Positions 7,398 through 16,788 are shown, counted from the stretch's first letter. The stretch is DNA of 64,000 nt from Desulfosporosinus meridiei DSM 13257 (GCF_000231385.2 NC_018515.1:3430501-3494500), one strand, 5' to 3'. Made by a program: numbers and translations. The notes: generated by a model not told the origin, from the letters alone.

Positions 7398-8396
7398 TTA
7401 GCGGTATAGGTACATAGCTGTAGGTACCGCACTGTTCTGCAAATCCTCTTTGATCCCTGAAAAGTCAAGTCGCGACGACGGAAGGGACAAGAGTGTATTC
7501 CAATTGAATAGATCGTCTTTTTTGTATTTAATAACTTTAGGGTTTGTTTCGTTAATCATTTTTGCAGCTTCGGTAATAGCTCCGTCCAAATCGCCTATTT
7601 GGTCTATTAAGCCCAGTGACTTGGCCTGCGACGCTGTATAAACCCTTCCATCAGCAATACTGATGACTGCCTGTCGGTCCATTTTCCTTCCTTCAGCCAC
7701 GACATCTACAAAATAACCATAATACTCATCAATGATCCCCTGCATGATCTGCATTTCTTCCTGCGTCGTATCACGCATGGGATTCAAGATGTCTTTATTT
7801 TTACCACTTTTGAAAACCAGCTCCTCAATACCCCATTTATCTGCAAGCTGGCTGTAATTATATGTTGACATAATGACGCCGATTGATCCGGTCATCGTAA
7901 AACGATTCGCAAGAATCTTATCCGCCGGCATAGAAATATAATACCCTCCTGAAGCTGCCATTGAACCCATAGATACAACTAAAGGTTTTTGGTATATGTC
8001 TTTTAAGCTCTTTAGTTTCTGATAAATTTGATCACTCTCATACACGCCACCGCCAGGTGAATCCACTGCCAGAATGATTGCTTTTATTTCCGGATTTTTA
8101 AAGGCGTTTTCGACTTCCTGTAAAAACACCTGTTGATCAAAGGTATTGGTACCGGCTGACAATGCATTGCCCGACTCAATTGTCCCGTCTACGTTAAGAA
8201 TAGCAATGGTTTGGCCTAGTCCTTCTTGATAAGTCTCAGTACTAAATGGTGATTTTGAAGATAACATTGATAGGGGATCTCCCAATTTTCCTGTCGTTGT
8301 TCCAGTTTTTTCCCCTGTAGAAACAACATCTGTACGGATATACACTACTAACAATACAATGATAACAGCTATAGAAACCCAGCGTTTTTTATTCAT
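7398..8396 (-). CDS. sppA: Signal peptide peptidase SppA (S49 family)
   Basis: A 332-residue protease with one N-terminal membrane anchor (residues 6-20). Catalytic Ser149 lies in MGSMAASGG and Lys201 in SGKNKD, close to S147/K199 of Bacillus SppA; the DSPGGG motif is at 112-117. It degrades residual signal peptides in the membrane. The start ATG has AGGAGG 7 bases upstream. Co-transcribed with the RDD protein gene. Confidence 0.93.
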   Translation of the reverse strand: MNKKRWVSIAVIIVLLVVYIRTDVVSTGEKTGTTTGKLGDPLSMLSSKSPFSTETYQEGLGQTIAILNVDGTIESGNALSAGTNTFDQQVFLQEVENAFKNPEIKAIILAVDSPGGGVYESDQIYQKLKSLKDIYQKPLVVSMGSMAASGGYYISMPADKILANRFTMTGSIGVIMSTYNYSQLADKWGIEELVFKSGKNKDILNPMRDTTQEEMQIMQGIIDEYYGYFVDVVAEGRKMDRQAVISIADGRVYTASQAKSLGLIDQIGDLDGAITEAAKMINETNPKVIKYKKDDLFNWNTLLSLPSSRLDFSGIKEDLQNSAVPTAMYLYR

Positions 8397-8497
8397 AACT
8401 TTCCTCCTAGTTTATTTAATCGTGCAGCGAGAAGACTCAGAATTTCCGGAATGACACAAATGTAGGCAAAGAAATCGAAAACACTGCGAGGCAACTA

Positions 8498-8527
8498 AAA
8501 AGCACCTGCGAATTGCGCGAGTGCTTT
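8498..8527 (-). terminator. Terminator after the coiled-coil protein gene
   Basis: On the minus strand AAAGCAC / GTGCTTT arms (8527-8521 with 8505-8499) close a hairpin followed by TTTTTAG. Confidence 0.6.
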
Positions 8528-8536
8528 GTCTTATAT

Positions 8537-8851
8537 TTATAGATTTGCAGTTTTTTTCTCTAAAGCCTTAATTCTGCTCTCATAGTCGTTAAAACTATTA
8601 TCTGCAGCAATAACGAATGACTTAATTATTTGTAAATCTGATTTTACTTTCTTCATATCAGATTCTAATGATTTCTGCCCATTTTCTAGTACCTTCTGTC
8701 CATTTTCTAGTACCTTTTGTCCTTCTTCTAATACTTTCTGTCCTTCTTCTACTTTTCCCAACCTATTTTCAATAATCCGCTGTCCCTCAGCCAGGGTTTT
8801 GAACATATCCCGAACTTCTTCAAGTATTACGCCCACCTGATTTTCATTCAT
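8537..8851 (-). CDS. Coiled-coil protein with EGQKVLE repeats
   Basis: A 104-residue protein. Residues about 25-60 contain tandem 7-residue repeats of the form EGQKVLE/NGQKVLE, a regular coiled coil, and a second heptad region ends the protein. No enzymatic motif and no recognised family. ATG 8851 is chosen because a promoter lies inside the longer upstream frame and GGCGGTG precedes this ATG. Probably oligomeric; partner unknown. Confidence 0.7.
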   Translation of the reverse strand: MNENQVGVILEEVRDMFKTLAEGQRIIENRLGKVEEGQKVLEEGQKVLENGQKVLENGQKSLESDMKKVKSDLQIIKSFVIAADNSFNDYESRIKALEKKTANL

Positions 8852-8885
8852 AAGTTCACCGCCTTCTATATGTTCAAGCCTTTTT

Positions 8886-8914
8886 ATTATACCATAAGTG
8901 CGTTTTAAGGGTAA
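8886..8914 (-). promoter_or_regulatory. Promoter of the coiled-coil protein gene
   Basis: Extended -10 TGGTATAAT (TATAAT at 8891-8886) with a weak TTACCC (8914-8909) 17 bases upstream, on the minus strand. Confidence 0.6.
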
Positions 8915-9114
8915 TATATTTCGCCTCGATCTTTTCATGCTTGCCACCTCAACGCTGCACAATTCGACTTACTCCCATGCCCTTATCCTCTAAAAGCCAT
9001 TAGGAAACAAATTCAGGCATCGCATTACTTATTCTGGTAAATTTAGAAATTGCCACCATTTTCATCGAATGTTATATTTGGGTTAGCCAAAATATCCGAA
9101 AGGGTGAAAAAATT

Positions 9115-9324
9115 ATGGACTATCAGAACGAAGGTAAGGTTAATGACTACCGTGTTAATTTCCATAATAACGGCAAAATCATTAGCGTTGAAGTAACCTG
9201 CTGCGGTGGACATATTGGAGAGATGCGCTTCAAAGACGACGAACGTAAACAATGCTTGGCTTGCGGGACGCTGCATACATTAAAGATCCAGCACAATCAC
9301 TTTCATATCCGCCAATCCAAGTGA
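9115..9324 (+). CDS. Small putative zinc-binding protein
   Basis: A 69-residue protein with two Cys pairs (VTCCGGHIG and KQCLACGTLH) and a His-rich end (HNHFHIRQ), consistent with metal binding. SD AAAGGGTG lies upstream of the ATG. No named family recognised. Single gene, ending shortly before a bidirectional hairpin. Confidence 0.6.
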   Translation: MDYQNEGKVNDYRVNFHNNGKIISVEVTCCGGHIGEMRFKDDERKQCLACGTLHTLKIQHNHFHIRQSK

Positions 9325-9380
9325 AGACAAATGAAACTAGACGTATACGACATGATGAGCTCTATAACTTGATTGCTATG

Positions 9381-9414
9381 AAGGGTCTAAGGCATACTAA
9401 TACCTTAGACCCTT
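9381..9414. terminator. Shared hairpin between convergent genes
   Basis: Perfect 12-bp stem AAGGGTCTAAGG / CCTTAGACCCTT with a 10-base loop. It lies between the small plus-strand gene and the end of the minus-strand methyltransferase operon. T-runs are weak on both sides. Confidence 0.6.
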
Positions 9415-9417
9415 TCG

Positions 9418-9828
9418 CTAAAAACCATTTATCATATTGGGCAAGGATGTCTTAAAACAGGTTTTCAGACTTTCTTCGGCTGTTACCTGCAAGGCTTCCT
9501 TGGTCGTTCCAAAAACAATCACTGTCACACAGAGGGTGGCACTATCTAAAGACCACTCACTCCACCCCTGGGATTGTTGACAACTAATCCTTCTGCCGGT
9601 AGACGATAACCATAAATTCTCCTGGCCCTCAACAAAAACTTTAATATGTCCAACAAAATAAGCCTTAGCACTTGTCCAATCCCTGATCTCTTCAATCCAT
9701 TGAGTGAGAGCTTGTGTAACCCTTTCGGACTTTACCTTTTCTAAAAGCGCCAGGCTGTAGGTCTCTGAAAAAATTGCCGGCTCAGAATGCTTTGTAGAGC
9801 ACTTAAGTAAATCCTGATCACTCACCAT
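9418..9828 (-). CDS. Unknown protein at the end of the corrinoid methyltransferase operon
   Basis: 136 residues, no recognised family. Central part WIEEIRDWTSAKAYFVGHIKVF; the C-terminal half is beta-like (ATLCVTVIVFG). It overlaps the CobW-like gene by 11 bases with ATG inside that gene's last codons, so the two are coupled. The fused arrangement suggests a partner of the GTPase, perhaps replacing the C-terminal domain that the GTPase lacks. This is inference only. Confidence 0.65.
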   Translation of the reverse strand: MVSDQDLLKCSTKHSEPAIFSETYSLALLEKVKSERVTQALTQWIEEIRDWTSAKAYFVGHIKVFVEGQENLWLSSTGRRISCQQSQGWSEWSLDSATLCVTVIVFGTTKEALQVTAEESLKTCFKTSLPNMINGF

Positions 9829-10441
9829 TAGTCACCGCTTTGCCCCAGATTTGAGGATCAACTTCCTCGTGGGCGGATATTGCATAGAAAAGGCCTGAAG
9901 GATTGATCCCTTTAATGTCTTCTGAAACTTCCTTAACTTGCTCAGGTTCTAAACAGTCGATTTTGTTCAAGAGAATGACGTTTGCTCCAGTGATTTGTTC
10001 TTCTATTAAACCGGGCATGATCGCAGAAAGATCATCCCAGCGTTCTGCATCAGCCACAACAATGGTCTTCAGACTATCTATGCCCTTCCCATACTTAGTA
10101 ATGGTTTCCGCGATTGTATGGGGGAAGGCCATTCCCGTTGTCTCAATGATCACCCATTCTGGGGATAGCTCCTCCTGAATTTTATTAAGACAGACGGTAA
10201 GCTCTGCGTTCAGGGTACAACAGATACAGCCGGCAATAAGTTCCCGAACATTTAGTCCTTCTGCTTTGAGAATCTTATCATCAATGCCCGTTTCCCCTAC
10301 TTCATTTTCAATAATTACCAAAGAAGGTTTGCCACTAGCCAACTGTTGTACCGAAAATTCTGCTGTCAGATATCGAGCAACTTGCAAGATAATTGAAGTT
10401 TTGCCTGAACCCAGAAATCCGCCAAAAAGTAAAATATGCAT
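9818..10441 (-). CDS. CobW/HypB/UreG-type GTPase (short form)
   Basis: 207-residue G3E GTPase: P-loop GGFLGSGKT (7-15), ENEVGETGID, metal-binding CxCC at C72-I-C74-C75, and NKID. The usual CobW C-terminal domain is absent. Such GTPases act as metal or cofactor chaperones. Here it is embedded in a corrinoid methyltransferase operon, so it may service the corrinoid protein or the zinc methyltransferases. SD AAGGAG lies 9 bases before ATG. Confidence 0.88.
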   Translation of the reverse strand: MHILLFGGFLGSGKTSIILQVARYLTAEFSVQQLASGKPSLVIIENEVGETGIDDKILKAEGLNVRELIAGCICCTLNAELTVCLNKIQEELSPEWVIIETTGMAFPHTIAETITKYGKGIDSLKTIVVADAERWDDLSAIMPGLIEEQITGANVILLNKIDCLEPEQVKEVSEDIKGINPSGLFYAISAHEEVDPQIWGKAVTNGE

Positions 10442-10602
10442 TGCCTATAACTCCTTACACTGGCATTACGCACCCTTAGTTAAGGGTCCATGTTTATAGA
10501 GGGTTGGAGATTTTGAAAATGAAAATCTTGGAGGGAGCACAGCATCTAGGTTTCTTGAGAAGGGTGCGGATATACAAACTTACGTATAACTCCTACGAAC
10601 AA

Positions 10603-12408
10603 CTAAACCTTAAATTGAGAGCATTCAGCAAATAATCGTTCATAACCTTTGGTCACGCTCAATTCGAGATAGCTAAAGTCTCGGGCCAGCTTTATCATTT
10701 CTCGGCGGGTTTCCAGGGACATCAGAGCCAGATAAGCCCCAGTTTTTGAGGAATTACCGATGTAGGTGATTTTATCACGGACAGCCTGGGGTAAAATATC
10801 TGTCCCTACCAAACTTTCTATAGATAGATGAGCGCCGAACTGACCAGCCACAATCACCTCATCCAGATCCGAAAATGAGAGATCCATAGCCTTTACCAGG
10901 GCCACAAATCCAGATAAAATCGCACTCTTGGCCAGTTGAACCTGGCGCACATCTCCCTGGGTAATGAGGATTTTATGGGGGCCTTCTCCGATACGAATTC
11001 GTCGTTTCTTACCATCTAGGTCAAGATAGGGCAGTCTCGGGTCCCCAGCCTCTAACTCCTCAGACTTAACAATATTTCCGCGGGCAGTTATAAACTCATG
11101 TTTTAACAATTCCCGGATCGCGGCCATTATCCCACTGCCACACAAACCCAGGGGAGCAATATTTCCGATAACTTTCAGAGCAAAACCCTGCTCGTTATCG
11201 AAACGGACTTCCTCGATGGCCCCATCCGCTGCACGCATACCGCAGCTGATATTCATCCCTTCCAGGGCGGGTCCCGCTGCACAGGAGCAAGAGACTAATT
11301 TTTCCCCGTCGGAGAGAACGATTTCTCCATTGGTACCAATATCGATAAAGAGTACTTTATCCTTCCTGTTGTGGAGCCCGGCCACATAAGCCCCTGCCAC
11401 GATATCTGCTCCTATATAAGAAGAAACGGCTGGCAGACAATAGACCCGCCCAAATGAGGATAGGGCAGTTAAACCCACATCCCTTGCTTTAACATCTTTG
11501 GCTCCGACAAAGATGGGGGCATAAGGAGCTTTCCCAATCGAGAGGGGATCAACTCCCAAAACCATATGCATCATCGTGCAATTAGCGGCAATCGCGATTT
11601 CATAGATCAAGGAGGGGGAGATCTGCTGCCTTTCACACATGGTGTTCAGCATCTCGTTTAAGGAATCTACAATGGCTGTCTGTAACTGATTCCGCCCCTC
11701 CTTACCATGTTCGAGAACATAGGTGATGCGGGTAAGCACATCCTGACCATAATTTTTCTGAGCGTTGATGGCCGCTTCGCTATCAATTTCAGCTCCTGTC
11801 CTTAAGTCGATGAGTGCTGCTACAACGGTGGTCGTTCCGATATCCACAGCGACTCCGTAAAGTCTTTCACGAGTATCCCCTTTTTCAATCCCAATCAGTT
11901 GATCTTGATTGAATACCCCAGTATAGGTTCCCTCCCCCATGGTAATTTGGCGGAGCACATCCCAAGGCAGCTGATTCACACCCAGGGCCGTTGCCAACAA
12001 CAGTTCATAAGGGGTTTGGTCTTCCAGAGTAGGCTTGATGATCTCAATGGTCTCTTTCCGGATTGCCGGATTGGGTTCATACTCCGGTACATACCCTCCT
12101 GTCAGAACCTGGTGATTTTCCTCCTGATCAACGATGTCGATCTCCAAATCCCCTGTCGGATAGCTAAGACAGGCTAAACGGATACCATCTGCGATCTCTT
12201 TTGGGGTAAGGCGTTCTTTCTCGTCGGCAGATAGAGGTGTCAAGTCTCCTCCTAAATGTTTAATCTTACACTTGCCACAGCTTCCTCGTCCACCACAGGG
12301 ACTTTCAATGAAAATCTGCTGGTCAACAAGAATATTTAAGAGATTCTCCCCTTCCCTTATATCATAAGAGAATTTTATAGTTTGTCTGGGTAAGGCAATT
12401 GTATGCAT
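10603..12408 (-). CDS. Corrinoid activation protein (RACo-like, ferredoxin plus ASKHA ATPase)
   Basis: 601 residues. The N-terminal [2Fe-2S] domain has Cys38, Cys44, Cys47 (CGGRGSCGKC) and Cys81. A linker is followed by the ASKHA-type ATPase with VDIGTTTV near 187 and FIDIGTNGEI near 355. Family members use ATP to reduce inactive Co(II) corrinoid proteins to Co(I), so this is the repair enzyme of the operon. Full family length. GAGG lies 7 bases before ATG. Confidence 0.92.
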   Translation of the reverse strand: MHTIALPRQTIKFSYDIREGENLLNILVDQQIFIESPCGGRGSCGKCKIKHLGGDLTPLSADEKERLTPKEIADGIRLACLSYPTGDLEIDIVDQEENHQVLTGGYVPEYEPNPAIRKETIEIIKPTLEDQTPYELLLATALGVNQLPWDVLRQITMGEGTYTGVFNQDQLIGIEKGDTRERLYGVAVDIGTTTVVAALIDLRTGAEIDSEAAINAQKNYGQDVLTRITYVLEHGKEGRNQLQTAIVDSLNEMLNTMCERQQISPSLIYEIAIAANCTMMHMVLGVDPLSIGKAPYAPIFVGAKDVKARDVGLTALSSFGRVYCLPAVSSYIGADIVAGAYVAGLHNRKDKVLFIDIGTNGEIVLSDGEKLVSCSCAAGPALEGMNISCGMRAADGAIEEVRFDNEQGFALKVIGNIAPLGLCGSGIMAAIRELLKHEFITARGNIVKSEELEAGDPRLPYLDLDGKKRRIRIGEGPHKILITQGDVRQVQLAKSAILSGFVALVKAMDLSFSDLDEVIVAGQFGAHLSIESLVGTDILPQAVRDKITYIGNSSKTGAYLALMSLETRREMIKLARDFSYLELSVTKGYERLFAECSQFKV

Positions 12409-12476
12409 GCTAAAACCTCGTTTTCCGGTACACAGCCTCTAAATCCTACACTTCATAAGCTACGTGAGCTTCATAA

Positions 12477-13493
12477 CTATTTTCCTTGAACGGCCCTCAA
12501 CATTGCCTGGATATTTTCCAGGGAAGACTTAGTTCCTAGACCACAAGCAGGCGCGATAATATCTGACCCGTCTGCCATTACCTTCTGAGTCATAACGCGA
12601 ATGCGGTCTGCATCAGCAAACTCCAAAGCAAAGGTACTTACATTACCCATCATAGTCTTACCTGGCAACATTTTTTTCGACTCTTTGATGCTGACAATAG
12701 AGTCAAAGCTGTGGGCATCAGCACGAAGTTTATTCAGTGGTTCATAAACTTTATGCATCCGTCCGCAGATGTGCACAATAATAGGTATTTCTGGATTTAG
12801 CTCGCGGAGCCCATCGATTAATTGATTGAGATAAGTCACTACGTATTCATCAAATAAACGCGGGCCTAAGATTTCCCCTGTGCCACTGGGGTCCGAGATG
12901 GCAATCACATCCGCTCCTGCTTCGATCTGAGCCCGACCGAAACTAATCAGACCTTCCGTGACAAACTTCATGAAAGCATGTGCCTCTTCTTTACGGCGTC
13001 TTAAAGCCTTATAGTAAACAACCGGTTCAATGAGGGAAGTGGCAACACTGACAGGCCCGGAAAGATTACCGATAATAGGCACCTGATCAGCCTGTTCTTT
13101 CAGAATTTTAATGGCATCCAGCACCACTTTTGCCCGTTTGCTGTGGGGCTCTAGGGGAGGTAATTTCCTCCATTGAGAAAGATCCTCGAAGGCATACCCA
13201 GTGACATGCGGTTCATAAATGGCGGAACCCAAGTCCACAATAGCACCCAGCTGTTCCGCTTCAATAGTCATACAGAAGGGTACGCCGTAATTTTCGAAAC
13301 AACCATAATCATACACTGCCTTGGCCAGGCCCGCCATTTTTATAGGATCAGTATGCGCTTCCGGCCAATGAATGTCGGCCTTTTCCATCAAGGCAGTGAC
13401 CACCATATTCATCATCCCACCCGGGCAAATACAGGGTGAGCGATCAGTCTTTACACCCTTTAGAGCGTTGAGAAGTCTTTCTTTTGAATCCAT
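12477..13493 (-). CDS. URO-D-fold corrinoid methyltransferase (MtaA/MtbA-like), copy 1
   Basis: 338 residues of the uroporphyrinogen-decarboxylase superfamily, methyltransferase branch. The zinc motif H-x-C is in IVHICGRM and the distal Cys in PACGLG, the H-x-C-xn-C pattern of MtaA/MtbA/CmuA. The family moves a methyl group between a corrinoid protein and a thiol, or from a substrate to the corrinoid. It lies 31 bases after the corrinoid protein gene. Substrate not deducible. Confidence 0.88.
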   Translation of the reverse strand: MDSKERLLNALKGVKTDRSPCICPGGMMNMVVTALMEKADIHWPEAHTDPIKMAGLAKAVYDYGCFENYGVPFCMTIEAEQLGAIVDLGSAIYEPHVTGYAFEDLSQWRKLPPLEPHSKRAKVVLDAIKILKEQADQVPIIGNLSGPVSVATSLIEPVVYYKALRRRKEEAHAFMKFVTEGLISFGRAQIEAGADVIAISDPSGTGEILGPRLFDEYVVTYLNQLIDGLRELNPEIPIIVHICGRMHKVYEPLNKLRADAHSFDSIVSIKESKKMLPGKTMMGNVSTFALEFADADRIRVMTQKVMADGSDIIAPACGLGTKSSLENIQAMLRAVQGK

Positions 13494-13524
13494 AAGGACT
13501 TCCTTTCTGGTCCTGTTCCAAAGT

Positions 13525-14184
13525 CTAAACCATTCCCACTAATTGTTTGGCCAAAGTTACCGCCCCGGTGGCGTTAACGGCATAACCATCAGCGTTAATT
13601 TGATTACAATAGGCTTGAGAAAGGGGTCCGCCGCCGATCATAACTTTTACTTTGTCTCTGATTCCTTCTTTGACGAGGATATCTACCACCTCTTTCATAC
13701 CAGGCATAGTGGTAGTCATCAGAGTGGAAAGACAAATTAGCTGGGCATCTACATCCTTTGCTTTTTCCACGAAACTCTGGAGGGGGACATCTCTGCCCAA
13801 ATCATACATTTCAAATCCGGCGGTTTCGAGCATGATGCGCACCAGGTTTTTGCCAATATCATGGGTATCCCCTTCTACAACGCCGATAACACATCTGTAG
13901 TTAACTGCACCTGCATCCTTCTCTTTAGGCAGATGCTCTCTTAAAACATCCAGACCATTATACATAGCATCGGAGCACACCAAAAGGTCGGTAACAAAAT
14001 ACTCTTCTTCTTCATACATTTGACCGGCGCGGTTCATGCCATCAACAAGTCCATGGAGAACCCCGTCAAGTGCTTCGTAACCTGCTTCAATATATTCTTT
14101 GGCTATATCGGCTGCATTTTCATCGTCCATTTCAAATACACAATCAGATAATTGTTGCAATAATTCTTCTTTTGACTTAACCAT
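13525..14184 (-). CDS. Corrinoid (B12-binding) methyl carrier protein
   Basis: 219 residues: an N-terminal helical cap (1-90) and a C-terminal Rossmann-like B12 domain with D106-T-H108-D-I-G, LSTLMTTTMPG and MIGGGP. His108 is the lower cobalt ligand. MtaC/MtbC family. It carries the methyl group between the URO-D-fold methyltransferases encoded on both sides. Full length. Confidence 0.95.
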   Translation of the reverse strand: MVKSKEELLQQLSDCVFEMDDENAADIAKEYIEAGYEALDGVLHGLVDGMNRAGQMYEEEEYFVTDLLVCSDAMYNGLDVLREHLPKEKDAGAVNYRCVIGVVEGDTHDIGKNLVRIMLETAGFEMYDLGRDVPLQSFVEKAKDVDAQLICLSTLMTTTMPGMKEVVDILVKEGIRDKVKVMIGGGPLSQAYCNQINADGYAVNATGAVTLAKQLVGMV

Positions 14185-14214
14185 GACCCTTCACCTTACC
14201 TTCTAATTTGTTGA

Positions 14215-15303
14215 TTAATGATCCGTTGCGGGTTCATTTAATAACCCTTCATCCATGGGATAGCGTCCATATTTGCGAACTGCTTCCATCATGTGGTCTA
14301 TATTCTCAACAGGCACATTTTGCGTAATGTCACAACCGGAAGCAATAATATAGCCCATAGGGCTGTCTTTCCCCTTGAGGATACAGGTCTTAACCGATTC
14401 AAAAATGTCTGATCTGGAGCCAAGCATCAGCACGTCTACAGGCGGAACATTCCCTAAGATGGGTAAACGTTTGCCCACTTGTTCTTTCACATATTCCAGA
14501 TCCACCAGGTTATCAATACTCAGCATATCCGGTCCTGTATCCACCATTTCCATGACAATACTCGTCGTATTGCCACAGATGTGATAGCAGCACATACCCC
14601 CCAATTGATGTATATAGTCCATCAATTCCGTGGCATAGGGCTTCACGAATTCTACGTATTGGCTCTTTTTCAGGAGGGTGCCTGAGGCAATCGGATCACA
14701 CATGAGAATAATAATGCCGCGCTCAATATATTCTTTATAAATATCCTTAAGAGCGTCGGTACACAGGCGAAGCAGCCGGTGGATCGAGGCCGGATCTTTA
14801 CGGGTTGCCCTTAAAAGGTTTTCAGTGGGCAAGATACTGGAGACGGCTGTGAAAGGTCCTGTAATCAATACCCCTGTCGGCACCTCCTGCCCCATCTTTT
14901 CCTGGCAGATTTCACAAGCCTCTAAAGTTCTGGCAAACCAAGGATCATTTTCTTTTTTGGTTTTGTTGAAATCCAGTTGATCGATATCTTTAAGATTTTG
15001 TAAAACGTGATTTACGATTGCAGGCAGACTATCCTCGGGATCATTCATTTCTGACCCCAGGGCGGTGCCTATCCCGTGCAGACCATATTCAATAATCATC
15101 ATATCGTTCCCATAACGTTGATAACAGTCGATTTGGGACTGGGCCTGCTTGAGTGCCGAAGCACGTTTTTCTCGATGGGTCATCCCTGAAACTCTGTGGG
15201 AGATGGAAACTAAGATTGGCATCGCCAGGATGCGATCCATTTTTTCTCCTTTCATAAAAGCTTGAAGCCGTTCATTGGGTGTCATTTGGTCTTGTTTATG
15301 CAT
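14215..15303 (-). CDS. URO-D-fold corrinoid methyltransferase, copy 2
   Basis: 362 residues, same superfamily as copy 1 but clearly diverged. Zinc ligands are expected in YHICGNTT and IIASGCDI. The N-terminus starts TPNERLQAFMKGEKMDR, typical of the methyltransferase branch. Ends 31 bases before the corrinoid gene. It may be the substrate-specific enzyme or the one that hands the methyl group on. SD AAGGGGG lies 7 bases before ATG. Confidence 0.88.
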   Translation of the reverse strand: MHKQDQMTPNERLQAFMKGEKMDRILAMPILVSISHRVSGMTHREKRASALKQAQSQIDCYQRYGNDMMIIEYGLHGIGTALGSEMNDPEDSLPAIVNHVLQNLKDIDQLDFNKTKKENDPWFARTLEACEICQEKMGQEVPTGVLITGPFTAVSSILPTENLLRATRKDPASIHRLLRLCTDALKDIYKEYIERGIIILMCDPIASGTLLKKSQYVEFVKPYATELMDYIHQLGGMCCYHICGNTTSIVMEMVDTGPDMLSIDNLVDLEYVKEQVGKRLPILGNVPPVDVLMLGSRSDIFESVKTCILKGKDSPMGYIIASGCDITQNVPVENIDHMMEAVRKYGRYPMDEGLLNEPATDH

Positions 15304-15403
15304 AGCAGTTCCCCCTTTTGACTTCTGTTAATCAATACCGAGACTCCCCTTCTTGTAAGTGGGTGTTTGATGTTCAGCTTTAGCTGAACAAGGTCACTGG
15401 AAA
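15304..15403 (-). repeat. Structured spacer inside the methyltransferase operon
   Basis: Contains the near-perfect hairpin GTTCAGCT-TT-AGCTGAAC (about 15373-15390) flanked by possible CTTGT/ACAAG outer pairing. There is no T-run, so an mRNA-processing or stabilising structure is more likely than a terminator. Confidence 0.4.
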
Positions 15404-16282
15404 TTAAGATGTTCGAAGCTTTAAGGTCTTGATTTGGGCATCCTTGAGCATGCTATTACGATTATGGATACAGACATTTCCTACAAAGTTAACTTGACCT
15501 CGCAGTTCCAAACAGGCTTGGGCATAGGACATGGGTTCAGGCAAAGGGTAGCTTTCCCACTCAGCCATTCCCAGCGCCGTTAACTGAAGGGCAGTCTTAG
15601 GACAGAGATGCATTACCACCTGCCCGCCAATTATCTTCAATGCTTCTTCCACAAAAGGTCTAGAAAAATGTCGTCCCTGCAATTCAAAGTATTTGGGCCC
15701 AAGGATATTCAGCCCCCCCACAGGATCTTCAAAGGCAATGAAGTCCACTCCAACTTCGAGGGATTTTTCAATATACCGTAACAGCTGAAGGCGTATCTTC
15801 TCTACTACTTTTTCAATGACTTCGGGATTTTTTCTCCAGATCTTAAAGACTCTGCTAATATCGCTTAAATTGTTTAAGATCGTCATTGGGCCGCAGATCT
15901 CAATGCCAACCGCTTCCTTGGCTGCTTTAAGAAGTTTCACTGCTTCCAGGGTCTCTTTTAAGCGACCTTTCTCAAAATCTAAAGCGGGTAAGCCCAACAA
16001 ATCTTCTTCATCTTGGCACACCGGTTCCCGACAGCGTGGCCCAATGGCTGCCGTTCCCAGCTTGATATTGCCGCCTAAATTTTCCGCTTCAACGGTATGA
16101 CAGAAAGGCACCATACAGAGGGTGCCTCCTTCTGCTTCTCGCAGGGTGCAAGCAATCCTGGCCATCCCTTCTCCATAAGTGTAAGCCTCGGGAAAAGGCA
16201 AACCCACCTTTTCCACCACTCTCTCTGTGAAACCGCTGGTATCTGATCCTTCAGGGCATTTATAATTTGTAAATTGGATCAT
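15404..16282 (-). CDS. URO-D-fold corrinoid methyltransferase, copy 3 (first gene of operon)
   Basis: 292 residues, shorter than copies 1 and 2; the N-terminal part starts directly at NYKCPEGSDTSGF. The H-x-C pair is in VVMHLCPKT, and the distal Cys may be in NVCIHN. About 40 residues shorter at the N-terminus than copy 1, but with a strong SD (AAGGAGG) at this ATG, so probably a genuine short form. Preceded by a promoter at 16366-16374. Confidence 0.85.
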   Translation of the reverse strand: MIQFTNYKCPEGSDTSGFTERVVEKVGLPFPEAYTYGEGMARIACTLREAEGGTLCMVPFCHTVEAENLGGNIKLGTAAIGPRCREPVCQDEEDLLGLPALDFEKGRLKETLEAVKLLKAAKEAVGIEICGPMTILNNLSDISRVFKIWRKNPEVIEKVVEKIRLQLLRYIEKSLEVGVDFIAFEDPVGGLNILGPKYFELQGRHFSRPFVEEALKIIGGQVVMHLCPKTALQLTALGMAEWESYPLPEPMSYAQACLELRGQVNFVGNVCIHNRNSMLKDAQIKTLKLRTS

Positions 16283-16365
16283 AGAATTCCTCCTTACTAT
16301 ATCTAGACGTTATGTTTAAAACGAATTATCATAACCATTTAATAATGTTCTAGCCTAACTAAAAA

Positions 16366-16374
16366 ATTATACCA
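16366..16374 (-). promoter_or_regulatory. Promoter of the corrinoid methyltransferase operon
   Basis: Extended -10 TGGTATAAT on the minus strand, about 85 bases before the first gene; no good -35. No cobalamin-riboswitch box was seen in the leader. Confidence 0.55.
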
Positions 16375-16458
16375 TGTCTCTTCAAATTTTTGTGTAAATT
16401 TTACTGAATCTACTAATCTTTTCGAATAGAAGATAAGAATGGCATGAAAAGGTCAAAT

Positions 16459-16489
16459 AAAATAACGCCCCCACTCGGGGCGTTATTTT
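16459..16489. terminator. Bidirectional terminator
   Basis: Perfect 13-bp stem AAAATAACGCCCC / GGGGCGTTATTTT with a 5-base loop. A/T runs on both sides suit termination in either direction. Confidence 0.85.
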
Positions 16490-16788
16490 GGTGTTAAGTT
16501 CAGAATGCAAATGACCGTGCATTTAACATTGCTTGATAGAGATTTCATTTGTGTTTCTAACGAAACTACATACTTTGACAGTTCTTCCTCAAGGTATTCC
16601 CGAACAAAAGAAACCACCTCTGATGGATCTTCCCTGTTTGGGTGATAGCTTATAAAACAATCATAGTATCGTTTACGATCACTGAACTTAATGTTGTTTT
16701 TCGGATACCTCTCGATAGATCTCCAGCACAGCTTTATTAATAATTGCTCCAAAATAAGCAGTAATAATTGCTCCGATGACAATGCCAT
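16483..16788 (-). CDS. Uncertain small protein overlapping a membrane protein gene
   Basis: The frame gives up to 101 residues. The first third overlaps the preceding gene by about 100 bases in another frame, so the true start is probably further in. The non-overlapping part (CFISYHPNREDPSEVV and after) looks protein-like and ends in the terminator stem. No family recognised. Confidence 0.35.
   Translation of the reverse strand: MALSSEQLLLLILEQLLIKLCWRSIERYPKNNIKFSDRKRYYDCFISYHPNREDPSEVVSFVREYLEEELSKYVVSLETQMKSLSSNVKCTVICILNLTPK

Noticed and set aside
16283-16460. Cobalamin riboswitch before the corrinoid operon
   Set aside because: No B12-box-like sequence or pseudoknot elements; only an extended -10 and a short AT-rich leader.
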